Assembly: GCF_900086645.1 (NCBI RefSeq)
Contig: NZ_LT576451.1
Span: 3,348,001-3,412,000, forward strand
Direction of reading: 5' to 3'
DNA length: 64,000 nucleotides
From: Curtobacterium sp. 9128
GTDB taxonomy: Bacteria; Actinomycetota; Actinomycetes; Actinomycetales; Microbacteriaceae
The notes below the pieces were generated by a model. It was not told the origin of the DNA. It did not search any database and saw only the letters and a list, made by a program, of their open reading frames with translations. Positions 16,588 to 25,122 of the stretch are shown piece after piece (the stretch's first letter is position 1; each line of letters begins with the position of its first letter). The position numbers were made by a program, and so were the translations under genes.

Positions 16588-16607
16588 CTTGCACCCTTTG
16601 ATGCAAG
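16588..16607. promoter_or_regulatory. inverted repeat upstream of CPBP/two-component operon
   Basis: CTTGCA-N8-TGCAAG lies 62 nt before the CPBP start codon in the only gap in front of this three-gene operon. Position and symmetry fit a binding site, possibly for the LuxR-type response regulator encoded two genes downstream, but no promoter boxes were recognised. Confidence 0.35.
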
Positions 16608-16668
16608 TCCGGCAGGACCCTCCCTCTGCGGGTCGTCCGGCGCTCCCGCGATTCCTAGCGTCGAGGGC

Positions 16669-17607
16669 ATGACGAACACCCAAGTCCAGGGCATCCGCGG
16701 CGTCGTCGCCCGGTACCCGATCCGCACGTTCTTCACCCTCGCGCTCGCCCTCAGCTGGCTCGCGTGGATCCCGTACATCCTGTCCCCGCACGGGCTCGGC
16801 GTCTGGGACCTCCACTTCCCGGAGTTCCTCGGCACCGCCCAGTTCACCGGGGTGCTCCCGGGGGCACTGCTCGGCCCGCTCGGCAGCGCCTTCCTGGTCA
16901 CGGCGCTCGCCGACGGCCGCGCCGGACTCCGCCGCTGGGTCGGGCGGCTCTGGCGGTGGCGGGTCGCGTGGCCCTGGTACGCCCTGGCGCTCGTCGGTGT
17001 CCCTGCCGTGATCGTCGCGTCCGGCCTGCTGTTCTCCGGCGGCCAGGTCCAGGCGCCCTCGTGGACGGCCGTGGCGATGCTGGTGCCGGGGCTCGTCATC
17101 CAGCTGTTCACGACCGGACTCTCCGAGGAACCGGGCTGGCGCGACTTCGCGCTCCCCCGGCTGCAGTCGAAGGTGGGTCCGCTAGGAGCCGCAGCGGTCC
17201 TCGGGCCGGTGTGGGCGCTCTGGCACATGCCGCTGTACCTCAGCGACTGGGGCGGCTGGCCGAACGCGCACTGGACGGAGCCGCTCGTCTTCGCGGCCTT
17301 CACGATCACCTTCAACGTCGTGATGATCTGGGTGTTCAACCGGACGGGCGAGAGCCTGCCGCTCGCACTGCTCCTGCACGTCGGCGTGAACAACACGATC
17401 AGCACGCTGTGGGCCGACATGTACCCGGGCATGACCGCCGGGACGATGATGGCCGGCCTGACGATCCTGTCCACGATCGCCGCCGCCGCGATCCTCGTCA
17501 CCACCCGCGGCCGGCTCGGGCTCCCGCGACGACGCCCGGACGCCGAGCCGACCGAAGCCCCCGCACGCGACGCCGCCCTCGTAGGATCGAACGATGGCAC
17601 CCGCTGA
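16669..17607 (+). CDS. CPBP family intramembrane glutamic endopeptidase
   Basis: A 312-residue membrane protein of the CPBP (Abi/CAAX protease) family with about eight hydrophobic segments. Catalytic motifs are present: the Glu pair in LSEEPGWRDFALP near residue 152, the His in LWHMPLYL near 185 and the last motif LLLHVGVNNTIS near 240. It may cleave membrane-embedded peptides; such proteins also confer bacteriocin immunity. It is the first gene of an operon with a histidine kinase (14-nt overlap) and a response regulator, which suggests that the system senses or answers an envelope or peptide stress. The link is inference from order. Confidence 0.88.
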   Translation: MTNTQVQGIRGVVARYPIRTFFTLALALSWLAWIPYILSPHGLGVWDLHFPEFLGTAQFTGVLPGALLGPLGSAFLVTALADGRAGLRRWVGRLWRWRVAWPWYALALVGVPAVIVASGLLFSGGQVQAPSWTAVAMLVPGLVIQLFTTGLSEEPGWRDFALPRLQSKVGPLGAAAVLGPVWALWHMPLYLSDWGGWPNAHWTEPLVFAAFTITFNVVMIWVFNRTGESLPLALLLHVGVNNTISTLWADMYPGMTAGTMMAGLTILSTIAAAAILVTTRGRLGLPRRRPDAEPTEAPARDAALVGSNDGTR

Positions 17608-18850
17608 GGCCCGCGCACGGCGGACGGACGTCCTGATCGCGGTGGGCACGGCAGCCCTCGCGATCGGACTGCAGTTCGGGCTCCCACCCCTCGACCGTGC
17701 CGATCCGGACGGCACCGGGTACCGCTACCCGGACGTCCTCAGCTGGCCGTGGATCGTACTCGCGGTCGGCATGCTCGTGCAGTCCGCCGTCCTGCTCCGC
17801 GCCCGTCGCGCACCACGCACCACGCTGATGGTCACCGCGGTCCTGCCCGCCGTCCTCGTCCTGATCGCACCGAGCACCCTGTCCGGTCTCGCGATGCTGC
17901 CCGTCGTCGTCGCCGTGGTCCTCGCAGGGCTCCGGGTCCCGGTCGCCCGGCTCTGGCCGACGCTCGTCGCCACCGTCGTACCGATCGTCGTCACGCAGAC
18001 GGTCTTCGCGTTCTCGGTGCTCGGCGCCGGACGGGCGAGCATGGCGACCGGACTGGCCACCGGGATCGCCATGGGCGTCCTGCAGGCCGTCGGCGCGACC
18101 GGGCTGCCGATGCTCGTCGTGCTGGTGGTCCGCTCCCGCCGGGACGTCCGTGCGGCCCGCACCGCGGAGGCCACCGCGGTCGACCGGCAGCAGGACGCGC
18201 AGGTCGACGCGGCCATCGCCCGGGAGCGCGCGGCGATGGCACGGGAACTCCACGACATCGCCGCCCACCACCTCTCCGGCATCGCGCTCATGTCCGCTGC
18301 GATCGACCGGCAGATCGACAGCGACCCGGAGCGCGCCCACGAGGGCGTCAGGCAGGTGCGGGCGCAGAGTACCGCGGTGCTCGACGACCTGCGGCGGCTC
18401 GTGGGGCTCCTCCGCGAGGACGCCCCGGCCGAACGGCTCGTCGAGACGGTCCCCGGGATCGTCGACCTGGTCGAACGGTCCCGCCACCGCGGCACCGTCG
18501 AGCTCGACGTCCGCGCCGGCTCCGACCGTCGGCCCCTCGGTGACGGCGTCGGTCCGCTGGCGCAGCTCGCCGCGTACCGCACGGTGCAGGAGGCCCTCGC
18601 GAACGCGGCCATGCACGCCCCGGGCGCGCCCTGCACCGTCCGGATCGACGACCGGGCCGCCGACCACCTCGTGATCCGCATCGAGAGCGGCGCGGCGACG
18701 GCCCGCGTCCCGGACAGCTCGGCCGCCGGCGGGAACGGCCTGCGCGGAATGCGGGAACGGGCGGAGCTCGTCGGTGCACGCCTGCAGGCCGGACCGTCCG
18801 GCGACGGCGGCTGGCTCGTCGTGCTGGGACTCGATCGGGAGACCAGGTGA
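17594..18850 (+). CDS. NarL-type sensor histidine kinase
   Basis: A 418-residue two-component kinase. Residues about 10-185 hold several hydrophobic segments forming an integral-membrane sensor without a large outside domain. The HisKA_3 dimerisation domain follows, with the phospho-accepting His near residue 220 in AMARELHDIAAHHLSG, then a HATPase_c domain with the N-box QEALANAAMHAPG and the G-box GGNGLRGMRERAELVG. It overlaps the CPBP gene upstream by 14 nt and the response regulator gene downstream by four nt. Small sensors of this type often detect membrane-active compounds; no ligand is evident. Confidence 0.92.
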   Translation: MAPAEARARRTDVLIAVGTAALAIGLQFGLPPLDRADPDGTGYRYPDVLSWPWIVLAVGMLVQSAVLLRARRAPRTTLMVTAVLPAVLVLIAPSTLSGLAMLPVVVAVVLAGLRVPVARLWPTLVATVVPIVVTQTVFAFSVLGAGRASMATGLATGIAMGVLQAVGATGLPMLVVLVVRSRRDVRAARTAEATAVDRQQDAQVDAAIARERAAMARELHDIAAHHLSGIALMSAAIDRQIDSDPERAHEGVRQVRAQSTAVLDDLRRLVGLLREDAPAERLVETVPGIVDLVERSRHRGTVELDVRAGSDRRPLGDGVGPLAQLAAYRTVQEALANAAMHAPGAPCTVRIDDRAADHLVIRIESGAATARVPDSSAAGGNGLRGMRERAELVGARLQAGPSGDGGWLVVLGLDRETR

Positions 18851-19539
18851 GCGAGGTGATCCGCGTCCTCGTCGCCGACGACCAGCCCCTCGTGCGCGCC
18901 GGTGTCTCTGCGCTCCTCGACGCCGAACCCGACATCGAGGTCGTCGCGGTCGCCTCCGACGGCGCCGAAGCACTCGAACTCGCCAGGACCACCGCACCGG
19001 ACGTGGCGTGCCTGGACATCCGGATGCCCGTCCACGACGGCATCACGGTGGCGCGGGAACTCTGCGGTCCCGGCGCGGACCCCGTCATCCCGGTGCTCGT
19101 GCTCACCACGTTCGACCTGGACGACTACGTGTTCGGCGCGCTCGAGGCCGGCGCGAGCGGCTTCCTGCTCAAGGACGCCGAACCGGACGTCATCGTCGGC
19201 GCCGTGCGGCAGGTGGCGGCCGGGAACGGGACGCTCGACCAGGCGCTGACCCGCCGCGTCCTCCGGGAGTTCGTCTCCCGTCGCCGGCTGCAGCCCGTCA
19301 CGGGCGACCGCGCGGACGAGGTCCTCACCGCTCGGGAGCGGGACGTCCTGCTGCTGCTCGCGCAGGGGATGTCGAACGAGGACATCGCCACGGCACTGGT
19401 CGTCGAGGTGTCCACCGTGAAGTCGCACCTGGCGCGGATGCTCCCGAAGCTCGGTGTCCAGTCGCGGCTGCAGGCCGTCGTCTGGGCCTACCAGAACCGG
19501 ATCGTCGCGGTCCCGGGACCCGATCAGCGCGACGCCTGA
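18847..19539 (+). CDS. NarL/FixJ (LuxR-type) response regulator
   Basis: A 230-residue response regulator. The receiver domain has the acidic pair Asp11-Asp12, phospho-acceptor Asp57 in CLDIRMP and the conserved Lys in GFLLKDAEPD. A LuxR-type helix-turn-helix occupies about residues 163-215 (LTARERDVLLLLAQGMSNEDI, STVKSHLARMLPKLGVQSR). The GTG start overlaps the kinase stop as GTGA, so kinase and regulator are coupled. It is followed by a strong palindromic hairpin that probably ends the operon. Its targets may include the CPBP gene. Confidence 0.93.
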   Translation: MSEVIRVLVADDQPLVRAGVSALLDAEPDIEVVAVASDGAEALELARTTAPDVACLDIRMPVHDGITVARELCGPGADPVIPVLVLTTFDLDDYVFGALEAGASGFLLKDAEPDVIVGAVRQVAAGNGTLDQALTRRVLREFVSRRRLQPVTGDRADEVLTARERDVLLLLAQGMSNEDIATALVVEVSTVKSHLARMLPKLGVQSRLQAVVWAYQNRIVAVPGPDQRDA

Positions 19540-19570
19540 CGCGTCGCCCCCGGCGCGTGGTGCCGACCGC

Positions 19571-19614
19571 CGGACGGGAGGCACGGTGCGGGCCCGCACC
19601 GTGCCTCCCGTCCG
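19571..19614. terminator. palindrome family B hairpin 1 (after response regulator)
   Basis: A perfect 44-nt palindrome (22-bp arms, no loop base) with the family base CGGACGGGAGGC and apical stem CACGGTGCGGG. It sits 31 nt after the response regulator stop. No U-tract follows. A transcription terminator is the simplest reading. Confidence 0.75.
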
Positions 19615-19724
19615 CAGGATCCACGCGGGAACCCGCAACCCTGCTCACCGACGCTTGTCGCGACGGGCCGTGGCGGCTCCGCTGGGTGCTTGCAGGTTCC
19701 GCCGACGCCAAGGGAGAGGGTCAG

Positions 19725-20309
19725 ATGACGACCACCGCATCACGCGCACGCACCCGCACGTCCAGCACCCGACGTGCCGACCACGCCACCGTCGTCCCGT
19801 CCGTCCGCGGGATCGACCACGTCGGACTGACCGTGCCCGACATCGACAAAGCCACGGACTTCTTCGTGTGCGGACTCGACGCGACCGTCCTCTACGACCG
19901 GTTCCTGCGGGCCGAACCCGTCCGAGTCGGCGCCGACGTCCAGCAGCGGCTCGGGATCCCGCACACGATGGCGCAGGGGGCGCTCCGGATGCTCGCGTTG
20001 CCGAACGGGCCGGGGCTGGAGCTCTTCGAGTACCACGGGCCCGATCAGCGACCGGCGGCACGCGCCAGCGACCTCGGCTGGCAGCACGTCGCGTTCTACG
20101 TCGACGACCTCGACCACGCGCTGGTGCGCCTGGAGACGGCCGGCGGGCACCGCTACTCCGAGCCGCGGGACCTCGGCGGGGTCGAGAGCGGCCACGGGAA
20201 CCGGTTCGTGTACGTCGGGACGCCGTGGGGGTCGACGCTGGAGCTGATCACCTACCCGACGACGCAGCCGTACGAAGCGCACGCGCCGCGCCCGAAGTGG
20301 CGGGCCTGA
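19725..20309 (+). CDS. VOC (glyoxalase/bleomycin-resistance) family protein
   Basis: A 194-residue protein with one vicinal-oxygen-chelate module: GIDHVGLTVPDIDKATDFFV near residue 30, LELFEYHGPDQRP near 103 and the second half WQHVAFYVDDLDHALVRLE near 122, ending with YVGTPWGSTLELITYPTTQPYE. Metal ligands His (IDHVG), His (WQHVAF) and Glu (LELITYP) are in place, so a metal-dependent lyase or dioxygenase is possible; the substrate is unknown. The ATG is chosen from the GGGAGAGGGTCAG run just upstream. It stands alone after a hairpin and before repeat array A copy 2. Confidence 0.85.
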   Translation: MTTTASRARTRTSSTRRADHATVVPSVRGIDHVGLTVPDIDKATDFFVCGLDATVLYDRFLRAEPVRVGADVQQRLGIPHTMAQGALRMLALPNGPGLELFEYHGPDQRPAARASDLGWQHVAFYVDDLDHALVRLETAGGHRYSEPRDLGGVESGHGNRFVYVGTPWGSTLELITYPTTQPYEAHAPRPKWRA

Positions 20310-20330
20310 CCCCGGGTGTGTGTGTGGGAG

Positions 20331-20429
20331 GCGGAATCGCGCGTCGGAGGTCGGATCGCGCGTAGGAGGTCGGATCGCGCGTAGGAGGTCGGATCTTCCC
20401 GCCACCAACGCGCGATTCCGCTTCCCATT
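20331..20429. repeat. intergenic repeat array A, copy 2
   Basis: Three head-to-tail units related to TCGGATCGCGCGTAGGAGG, followed by an inverted half, AACGCGCGATTCCG, and the tail CTTCCCATT. It occupies most of the gap between the convergent VOC and acetyltransferase genes. A GTGTGTGTG run precedes it. Same element as at 5.94 and 57.86 kb, with one more unit. Confidence 0.85.
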
Positions 20430-20468
20430 CGGCGCGCCATGGGAAGGAACGTGCGCGGGATGGCTCCG

Positions 20469-20993
20469 TCAGTGCCGCTCGGAGACGTAGGTGCGGGTGA
20501 CGATCCCGGTCACCGCGTGCGGGAACTCGGCCCCGGTCGGGTGGAAACCGCCGGCCTCGTACAGCCGCACAGCACGGTCGTTGTCGGCGAGCACGTGCAG
20601 GGCGACCCGGGGGTGCCCTGCCGCGGCAGCCGCTCGCAGGGCGGCGGTGAGGAGCGCTCGTCCGCAGCCACGGGTCTGCACGCCGGGGCGCACCGCGAGC
20701 AGCGAGAGGTAGGCGGCGTCGGCGGGGTCCGTGGGGCGGCCGCTGCTAGGTGCGGTGAGCAGGACGAAGCCGTCCGGTCGCCCGTCGTCGCCGGGGACCA
20801 CCAGGCACGCGACCCGTGGCGCGCGGAACTTCTCCTCGGCGCGGGCACGGACCGCGACCAGGACGGGATCGAGGTCGACCGTGGCGGGCGCGGTTCGTCC
20901 GTCACGGTGGGCGACCGCCGCGACCCAGAGCTCGACGCAGTCGTCGATCTCCGCGGACCTCGCTTCTCGGACGAGGGCGGAGGACTCGATCAC
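20469..20993 (-). CDS. GNAT family N-acetyltransferase
   Basis: A 174-residue GCN5-related acetyltransferase. The acetyl-CoA-binding motif A is seen as LSLLAVRPGVQTRGCGRALLTAAL (about residues 95-118, with the Q/R-x-x-G-x-G/A loop as QTRGCGRA), followed by motif B VALHVLADNDRAVRLYEAGGF. Substrate unknown. The GTG start lies four nt after the stop of the monooxygenase gene, so the two are probably co-transcribed. It is convergent with the VOC gene across repeat array A. Confidence 0.87.
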   Translation of the reverse strand: MIESSALVREARSAEIDDCVELWVAAVAHRDGRTAPATVDLDPVLVAVRARAEEKFRAPRVACLVVPGDDGRPDGFVLLTAPSSGRPTDPADAAYLSLLAVRPGVQTRGCGRALLTAALRAAAAAGHPRVALHVLADNDRAVRLYEAGGFHPTGAEFPHAVTGIVTRTYVSERH

Positions 20994-20997
20994 CCGG

Positions 20998-22404
20998 TCA
21001 GCCTACGACCGCGTCGCTCCCGATCCGGTACCCGGCGCCGCGGTGCTCCTCCGGCAGACGGTCACCGCGCCCGTGCAGCTTGTGCCGGAGCGACCCGGCC
21101 TCGTAGCCCTGCGGGTAGGCGCCGCGCGCGCGGAGTTCCGGGACGACGAACTCGATGACGTCCTCCCACGTGCCGGGTGTGACCGCGTAGGCGAGGTTGA
21201 AGCCGTCGACGTCCGTCTGCTCCTGGATCTCCTGCAGCTGCGTCGCGATCGTCGCTCCCCCGCCGACCGCGACCGGGCCGAGCCCGCCGATCGCCGTGTG
21301 CCGCGCGAGGTCGCGGATCGTCCAGGCGCTGCCGTCCTCGCCGGTCGCCGCGGAGATGTTCGCCGCGGCCGACTGGATGGCGTTCGACTCGACGTCGCCG
21401 AGCGGCTCGTCGAGATCCCACTGCGACAGGTCGACGCCCATCCAGCCCGAGTTGAGCACCAGCGCACCGAGCTCCGATGCGTAGGAGAGGTAGTCCTCGT
21501 ACTTCGCCTGCGCCAGCTCGTCCGTGGCGTCGGTGATGATCGTCAGCAGCGTGTAGATCTTCGCGGCGTACCGGTCGCGTCCGGCTGCTTCGAGTGCGTC
21601 GCGGATCTTCGTCACCGTCGCGGCGAGCTGCGGGACGGTCGGGGCACCGACGAAGATCGCCTCGGCGTTCTCGGCGGCGAACGCGATCCCGCGGGGTGAT
21701 GCCCCGGCCTGGTAGATCACCGGCGTGCGCTGGACCGACGGCTCCGACAGGTGGATGCCCGGGACGTCGAAGTGCTTGCCGTGGTGCTCGATCGGGTGCA
21801 CCTTCGCCGGGTCGGTGAAGACGCCGGTCTCGCGGTCCTCGACGACCGCGTCCTCTTCCCACGACCCCTCCCACAGCTTGTAGAGGACCTCGAGGTACTC
21901 GTCGGCGACGTCGTACCGGTCGTCGTGGCTGAGCTGGTCGGTCTGCCCCATGTTCCGCGCGGCACTCGGCAGGTACCCGGTGACGACGTTCCAGCCGACG
22001 CGGCCCTTCGTGAGGTGGTCGAGCGTCGAGACGCGGCGGGCGAAGGGGTACGGGTGCTCGTAGGCGGTCCCCGCGGTGATCCCGAACCCGAGGTGCTCGG
22101 TCACCGACGCCATGGCGGACACGAGGAGGATCGGGTCGTTCACCGGGACCTGCGACCCCGTCCGGAGCGCTGCCTCGTTCGAGTCGCCGTACACGTCGTA
22201 CGTGCCGAGGACGTCGGCGATGAAGATGCCGTCGAACGCGCCACCCTCCAGCGTCTTGGCGAGGTCGGTCCAGTACGACAGGTCGCGGTAGTTCCGGGAG
22301 CGGTCGCGCGGGTGGCGCCACAGCCCGGAGGACTGGTGCGCGACGCAGTTCATGTCGAACGCGTTGAAGCGGATCTGCCTGGTCGAGTTCGTCGAGTCCG
22401 TCAC
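20998..22404 (-). CDS. NtaA/SnaA/DszA family flavin-dependent monooxygenase (LLM class)
   Basis: A bacterial-luciferase-like TIM-barrel monooxygenase of about 468 residues that uses FMNH2 supplied by a separate reductase. Typical NtaA/DszA text is present: IRFNAFDMNCVAHQSSGLWRHPRDRS at the N-terminus (split here by the quoting limit), WNVVTGYLPSAARNMG, DRYDVADEYLEVLYKLW and PVIYQAGASPRGIAFAAENAEAIF. Relatives attack chelators, sulfur heterocycles, pristinamycin and long-chain alkanes, so the substrate is open. The chosen GTG gives the usual family N-terminus; another GTG 12 codons earlier (22440) is possible and neither has a good ribosome site. Followed closely by the GNAT gene. Confidence 0.85.
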   Translation of the reverse strand: MTDSTNSTRQIRFNAFDMNCVAHQSSGLWRHPRDRSRNYRDLSYWTDLAKTLEGGAFDGIFIADVLGTYDVYGDSNEAALRTGSQVPVNDPILLVSAMASVTEHLGFGITAGTAYEHPYPFARRVSTLDHLTKGRVGWNVVTGYLPSAARNMGQTDQLSHDDRYDVADEYLEVLYKLWEGSWEEDAVVEDRETGVFTDPAKVHPIEHHGKHFDVPGIHLSEPSVQRTPVIYQAGASPRGIAFAAENAEAIFVGAPTVPQLAATVTKIRDALEAAGRDRYAAKIYTLLTIITDATDELAQAKYEDYLSYASELGALVLNSGWMGVDLSQWDLDEPLGDVESNAIQSAAANISAATGEDGSAWTIRDLARHTAIGGLGPVAVGGGATIATQLQEIQEQTDVDGFNLAYAVTPGTWEDVIEFVVPELRARGAYPQGYEAGSLRHKLHGRGDRLPEEHRGAGYRIGSDAVVG

Positions 22405-22485
22405 GGGCGCGACGCTACGTGCGGTTCCTGCGTCGGTCACGCAAGGTGACGAACGATGACGTGGTGGCCCGGTCCACCTGCCTGC

Positions 22486-23295
22486 TCACCGCCGACACCA
22501 GGCGGCGGTCAACGCGATCGTCGTGCCGAAGGCCTCGACCCCCGGGTGGTTCAGGAACGCGTGTCGCGTCCCGGCGAGGACGTGGTGCTCGACGTCGATC
22601 CCCGCGGCAGCGAGCTCGGCCGCGAACAGGTCGCTGGACGCCCGCATGTTGTCGTGTTCGGCGTTGACGACGAGCGTCCGTGGGAACGCTCCGAGCCCGT
22701 GTCCGCCGGGGAACGCGAGACGATCGGCGAGCGCATCCCTCGACCCCGCGTAGTTGCGGTTCATCACGTCCAGTGCCCACGGCGCGTGGGTGATCCGGCG
22801 GTGCCGACGAGACCGCAGGCGGGTGTCTCGGCTCCTGGGGTGTGTGGCGTGGAAGAAGCCGTACGTGAAGACGGCTCCTGCCGGAGGCACCCCCTCGTCC
22901 GTCGCGCGGAGGGTCGCGGCCGCCGCGAGGCACGCACCGGCGCTCGCTCCGCCGAGGACCACGCCGCCGGGTGATGCGGCGTGCACCTCGCGGTACGCGG
23001 TGAGCACGTCGTCGAGGGGCACGGGGTAGCGGTGCCGTCGCGACGTCGCCCACCCGGTACCCGGCACGGGCGCCAGACGGTAGTCGACGGTGGCGACGGT
23101 CACGCCCTGCGCGGACAGGGAATGCGCGACGTCGTGTGCCTCGGGTTGGTCGAGGCTGCCCCGGAAGAACCCGCCCCCGTGCAGCCAGAGCAGCGTCGGC
23201 CCGCGTGGCGTCCCGACGCCCGGCACCGCGCGGTACCAGCGGATCGGAACCGCGTGCCGGTCCGTACCCGGGTCCGTGCCGACGGAGTCTGCCAT
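22486..23295 (-). CDS. alpha/beta hydrolase, hormone-sensitive-lipase group
   Basis: A 269-residue esterase of the HSL/GDXG type. The oxyanion motif HGGGFFRG is near residue 39, the nucleophile elbow GGASAGACLAAA near 95, the Asp near VNAEHDNMRA around 219 and the His in HVLAGTRHAFLNHPG around 241, giving a complete Ser-Asp-His triad. No signal peptide. The gene lies 80 nt upstream of the monooxygenase gene on the same strand and may share its transcript. It probably cleaves small acyl esters or lactones. Confidence 0.87.
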   Translation of the reverse strand: MADSVGTDPGTDRHAVPIRWYRAVPGVGTPRGPTLLWLHGGGFFRGSLDQPEAHDVAHSLSAQGVTVATVDYRLAPVPGTGWATSRRHRYPVPLDDVLTAYREVHAASPGGVVLGGASAGACLAAAATLRATDEGVPPAGAVFTYGFFHATHPRSRDTRLRSRRHRRITHAPWALDVMNRNYAGSRDALADRLAFPGGHGLGAFPRTLVVNAEHDNMRASSDLFAAELAAAGIDVEHHVLAGTRHAFLNHPGVEAFGTTIALTAAWCRR

Positions 23296-23337
23296 GCGAT
23301 CACCTTGGCAGAACAGCGGTCGTCGGAGCGAGCGGTG

Positions 23338-23874
23338 TCAGCGCACGGCGGGTGGCCAGCGGTCGCTGATCCACTCCTGCCACGTGGCGAACCCGACGGG
23401 CGGGTCACCGACGGGCTCGCTGCCGTCGAGCTCCCCGGCGGTCGGCACGTCGAACTTCGCCGCGTACCCGGCGAGCTCCTCGTCCGACATCGGCCACGTG
23501 TGGTGCGGCACCTCGGCGAGACGGCGATCGATCCGTCGACGCTGTTCCGCCGGCTCGACGTCGCAGTAGACCACGTCGACCGCCGCGCCCAGGTCGGCGG
23601 CGGCCCGCCGGAGCGCCCGCCGTTCGTCCCGGGACCAGAGACCGAAGTCGAGGACCACGTCGACGCCGAGCTCGAGGGCTCGGAGACCGATCTCGATGAG
23701 CCGACCCTCGATGACGTCGGACGCGGACTCCGGGTTGTCGTCGCCGTGGAGCGCCTTCATCCACTCGTCCTTGGTCAGGCGGAGCGCGTCGTGGTCCTCT
23801 TCGATCCGGCGTGCGGCCGTCGTCTTCCCCATCCCCGGGAGTCCGACGGTGAGGAAGAGGGTGGGACGTGGCAC
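23338..23874 (-). CDS. AAA-type small ATP-binding kinase
   Basis: A 178-residue P-loop protein with Walker A GLPGMGKTTAAR at residues 10-21, a DEW lid-like segment (LTKDEWMKAL), a Walker B-like strand VDVVLDFGLWSRDERRAL and an Arg-rich lid YCDVEPAEQRRRIDRRL. The pattern matches small kinases related to chloramphenicol or gluconate kinases and other zeta-toxin-like P-loop proteins. The substrate is not predictable. GTG start; nearby genes are unrelated hydrolases. Confidence 0.8.
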   Translation of the reverse strand: MPRPTLFLTVGLPGMGKTTAARRIEEDHDALRLTKDEWMKALHGDDNPESASDVIEGRLIEIGLRALELGVDVVLDFGLWSRDERRALRRAAADLGAAVDVVYCDVEPAEQRRRIDRRLAEVPHHTWPMSDEELAGYAAKFDVPTAGELDGSEPVGDPPVGFATWQEWISDRWPPAVR

Positions 23875-23902
23875 GGGGTCGACTGTACGCACGGTCGTCG
23901 CG

Positions 23903-24646
23903 TCAGCGCACCCGTTCCACGAAGGGGTCGATGACCGCCCAGGTCGCATCCGGGGCCTCGAGGTGCGGGAGGTGGCCGGCTGCGTGGACCTCCGCGAACT
24001 CGGCACCGGGGATCGCGCGGGCGACGGCGCGACCGTACGACGGCGTGACGATGCGGTCGCTCTCGCCGAAGACGACGAGCGTCGGCACGGTGATCGTCGC
24101 AGCGCGGTCCAGGAGCGTCGGGTCGCTCATCCCGCCGCCCGCGAGGACCGCCATCGTGCGTCCGTTCGACTGCTGAACGGCTCGCTGCTCTGCTGTCAGA
24201 CCGGCGGGGTCGACGTAGCCCCGCTCCGGGTCGTGCCACGCCGCCTCGGCGAGCCCGCGGGCGTCCAGCGCGAAGAAGTCCGCGATCGGCTCGCCGTCGA
24301 CGACGGCTCCGACGCCGTCGATGTCCACCACGGCGCCGATCACCCCCGCGTACCGTTCGCTGCCCGCCGCCGCGGTCGCCATCTCGAGCGCGAGCCACCC
24401 GCCGATCGACGAGCCCACCACCACGACTCCGCGGGCGCCGCTGGTGACCAGTTGCTCCAGGTACACGCCGGCCAGGTCGGCGACGGAGGTCACGTCGTCC
24501 GGGAGCACGGTGCCGTTCCAGCCGGGGTGGGTCGGCGCGAGGACCTGCATGGTCGCGGCGAGGTGGTCGACGATCGGGACGACCGTCTGCGGACCACCGC
24601 CGCCGTGGAGCACGAGCGCGATGGATTCGGTTTGTCCAGTGGTCAT
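23903..24646 (-). CDS. alpha/beta fold hydrolase under MarR control
   Basis: A 247-residue hydrolase. The oxyanion region LVLHGGGGP is near residue 14, the nucleophile elbow VVVGSSIGGWLALEMA near 78, the Asp in VFGESDRIVTP near 194 and the His in AAGHLPHLEAP near 222. It is divergent from a MarR gene, with a clear TCAACAT/ATGTTGA inverted repeat between them, so it is probably the target of that regulator and induced by a small-molecule ester or aromatic compound. Substrate unknown. Confidence 0.87.
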   Translation of the reverse strand: MTTGQTESIALVLHGGGGPQTVVPIVDHLAATMQVLAPTHPGWNGTVLPDDVTSVADLAGVYLEQLVTSGARGVVVVGSSIGGWLALEMATAAAGSERYAGVIGAVVDIDGVGAVVDGEPIADFFALDARGLAEAAWHDPERGYVDPAGLTAEQRAVQQSNGRTMAVLAGGGMSDPTLLDRAATITVPTLVVFGESDRIVTPSYGRAVARAIPGAEFAEVHAAGHLPHLEAPDATWAVIDPFVERVR

Positions 24647-24658
24647 CAGATGCCTATC

Positions 24659-24690
24659 TCAACATGTTTATCTACGGATGTTGATACGGT
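24659..24690. promoter_or_regulatory. MarR operator and marR -10 element
   Basis: TCAACAT-N12-ATGTTGA (24659-24665 and 24678-24684) is a perfect 7-bp inverted repeat between divergent hydrolase and MarR start codons; the palindrome AACATGTT sits in its left part. TACGGT (24685-24690) is a plausible -10 for marR, six nt before its GTG, implying a leaderless transcript. The site overlaps both promoters, as expected for autorepression. Confidence 0.6.
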
Positions 24691-24696
24691 AGCACC

Positions 24697-25113
24697 GTGA
24701 TGACGGATCTGGAAGCGCTCGGGCAGGCGGTCAAACGGGCGCAGTACCGCAACCACCGCACCATGGACGCCGCACTGCGGGATCTCGGCGTGAGCCTCGT
24801 GCAGTGGGACGCCCTGCGCGCGATCGACCGGCTGCCGGGAGCATCGGGACACGACCTCGCCACGGAGACGTTCCAGAGCGACCAGGCGTTCGGTACCCTC
24901 GCGGCGCGGATGGTGGAACGCGGGCTGATCGCCCGCACCGCCGGCCGTGGCCGCCGGATCGAGCACTCGCTCACCGAGGCAGGTCGGGCAGCGCTCGAGG
25001 GCGGACGGGATCGTGCCGCCGGGGTCCTCGACGAGCTGTTCGCACCGCTCGACACCGACGAGCGAGCGACGCTCCTCCGACTGCTCCGCCGACTCACCGA
25101 GCAGGAACGGTAG
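24697..25113 (+). CDS. MarR family transcriptional regulator
   Basis: A 138-residue winged-helix repressor. The DNA-binding part runs from LVQWDALRAIDRLPG to ETFQSDQAFGTLAARMVERGL, with the wing at RTAGRGRRIEHSLTEAGRAAL; helices at both ends form the dimer interface. Translation may begin at GTG 24697 or ATG 24700; the -10 element placed six nt upstream favours a leaderless start. Divergent from an alpha/beta hydrolase, which is the probable target. A small membrane protein gene follows after nine nt and may be co-expressed. Confidence 0.9.
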   Translation: MMTDLEALGQAVKRAQYRNHRTMDAALRDLGVSLVQWDALRAIDRLPGASGHDLATETFQSDQAFGTLAARMVERGLIARTAGRGRRIEHSLTEAGRAALEGGRDRAAGVLDELFAPLDTDERATLLRLLRRLTEQER

Positions 25114-25122
25114 CGTCTCCCC

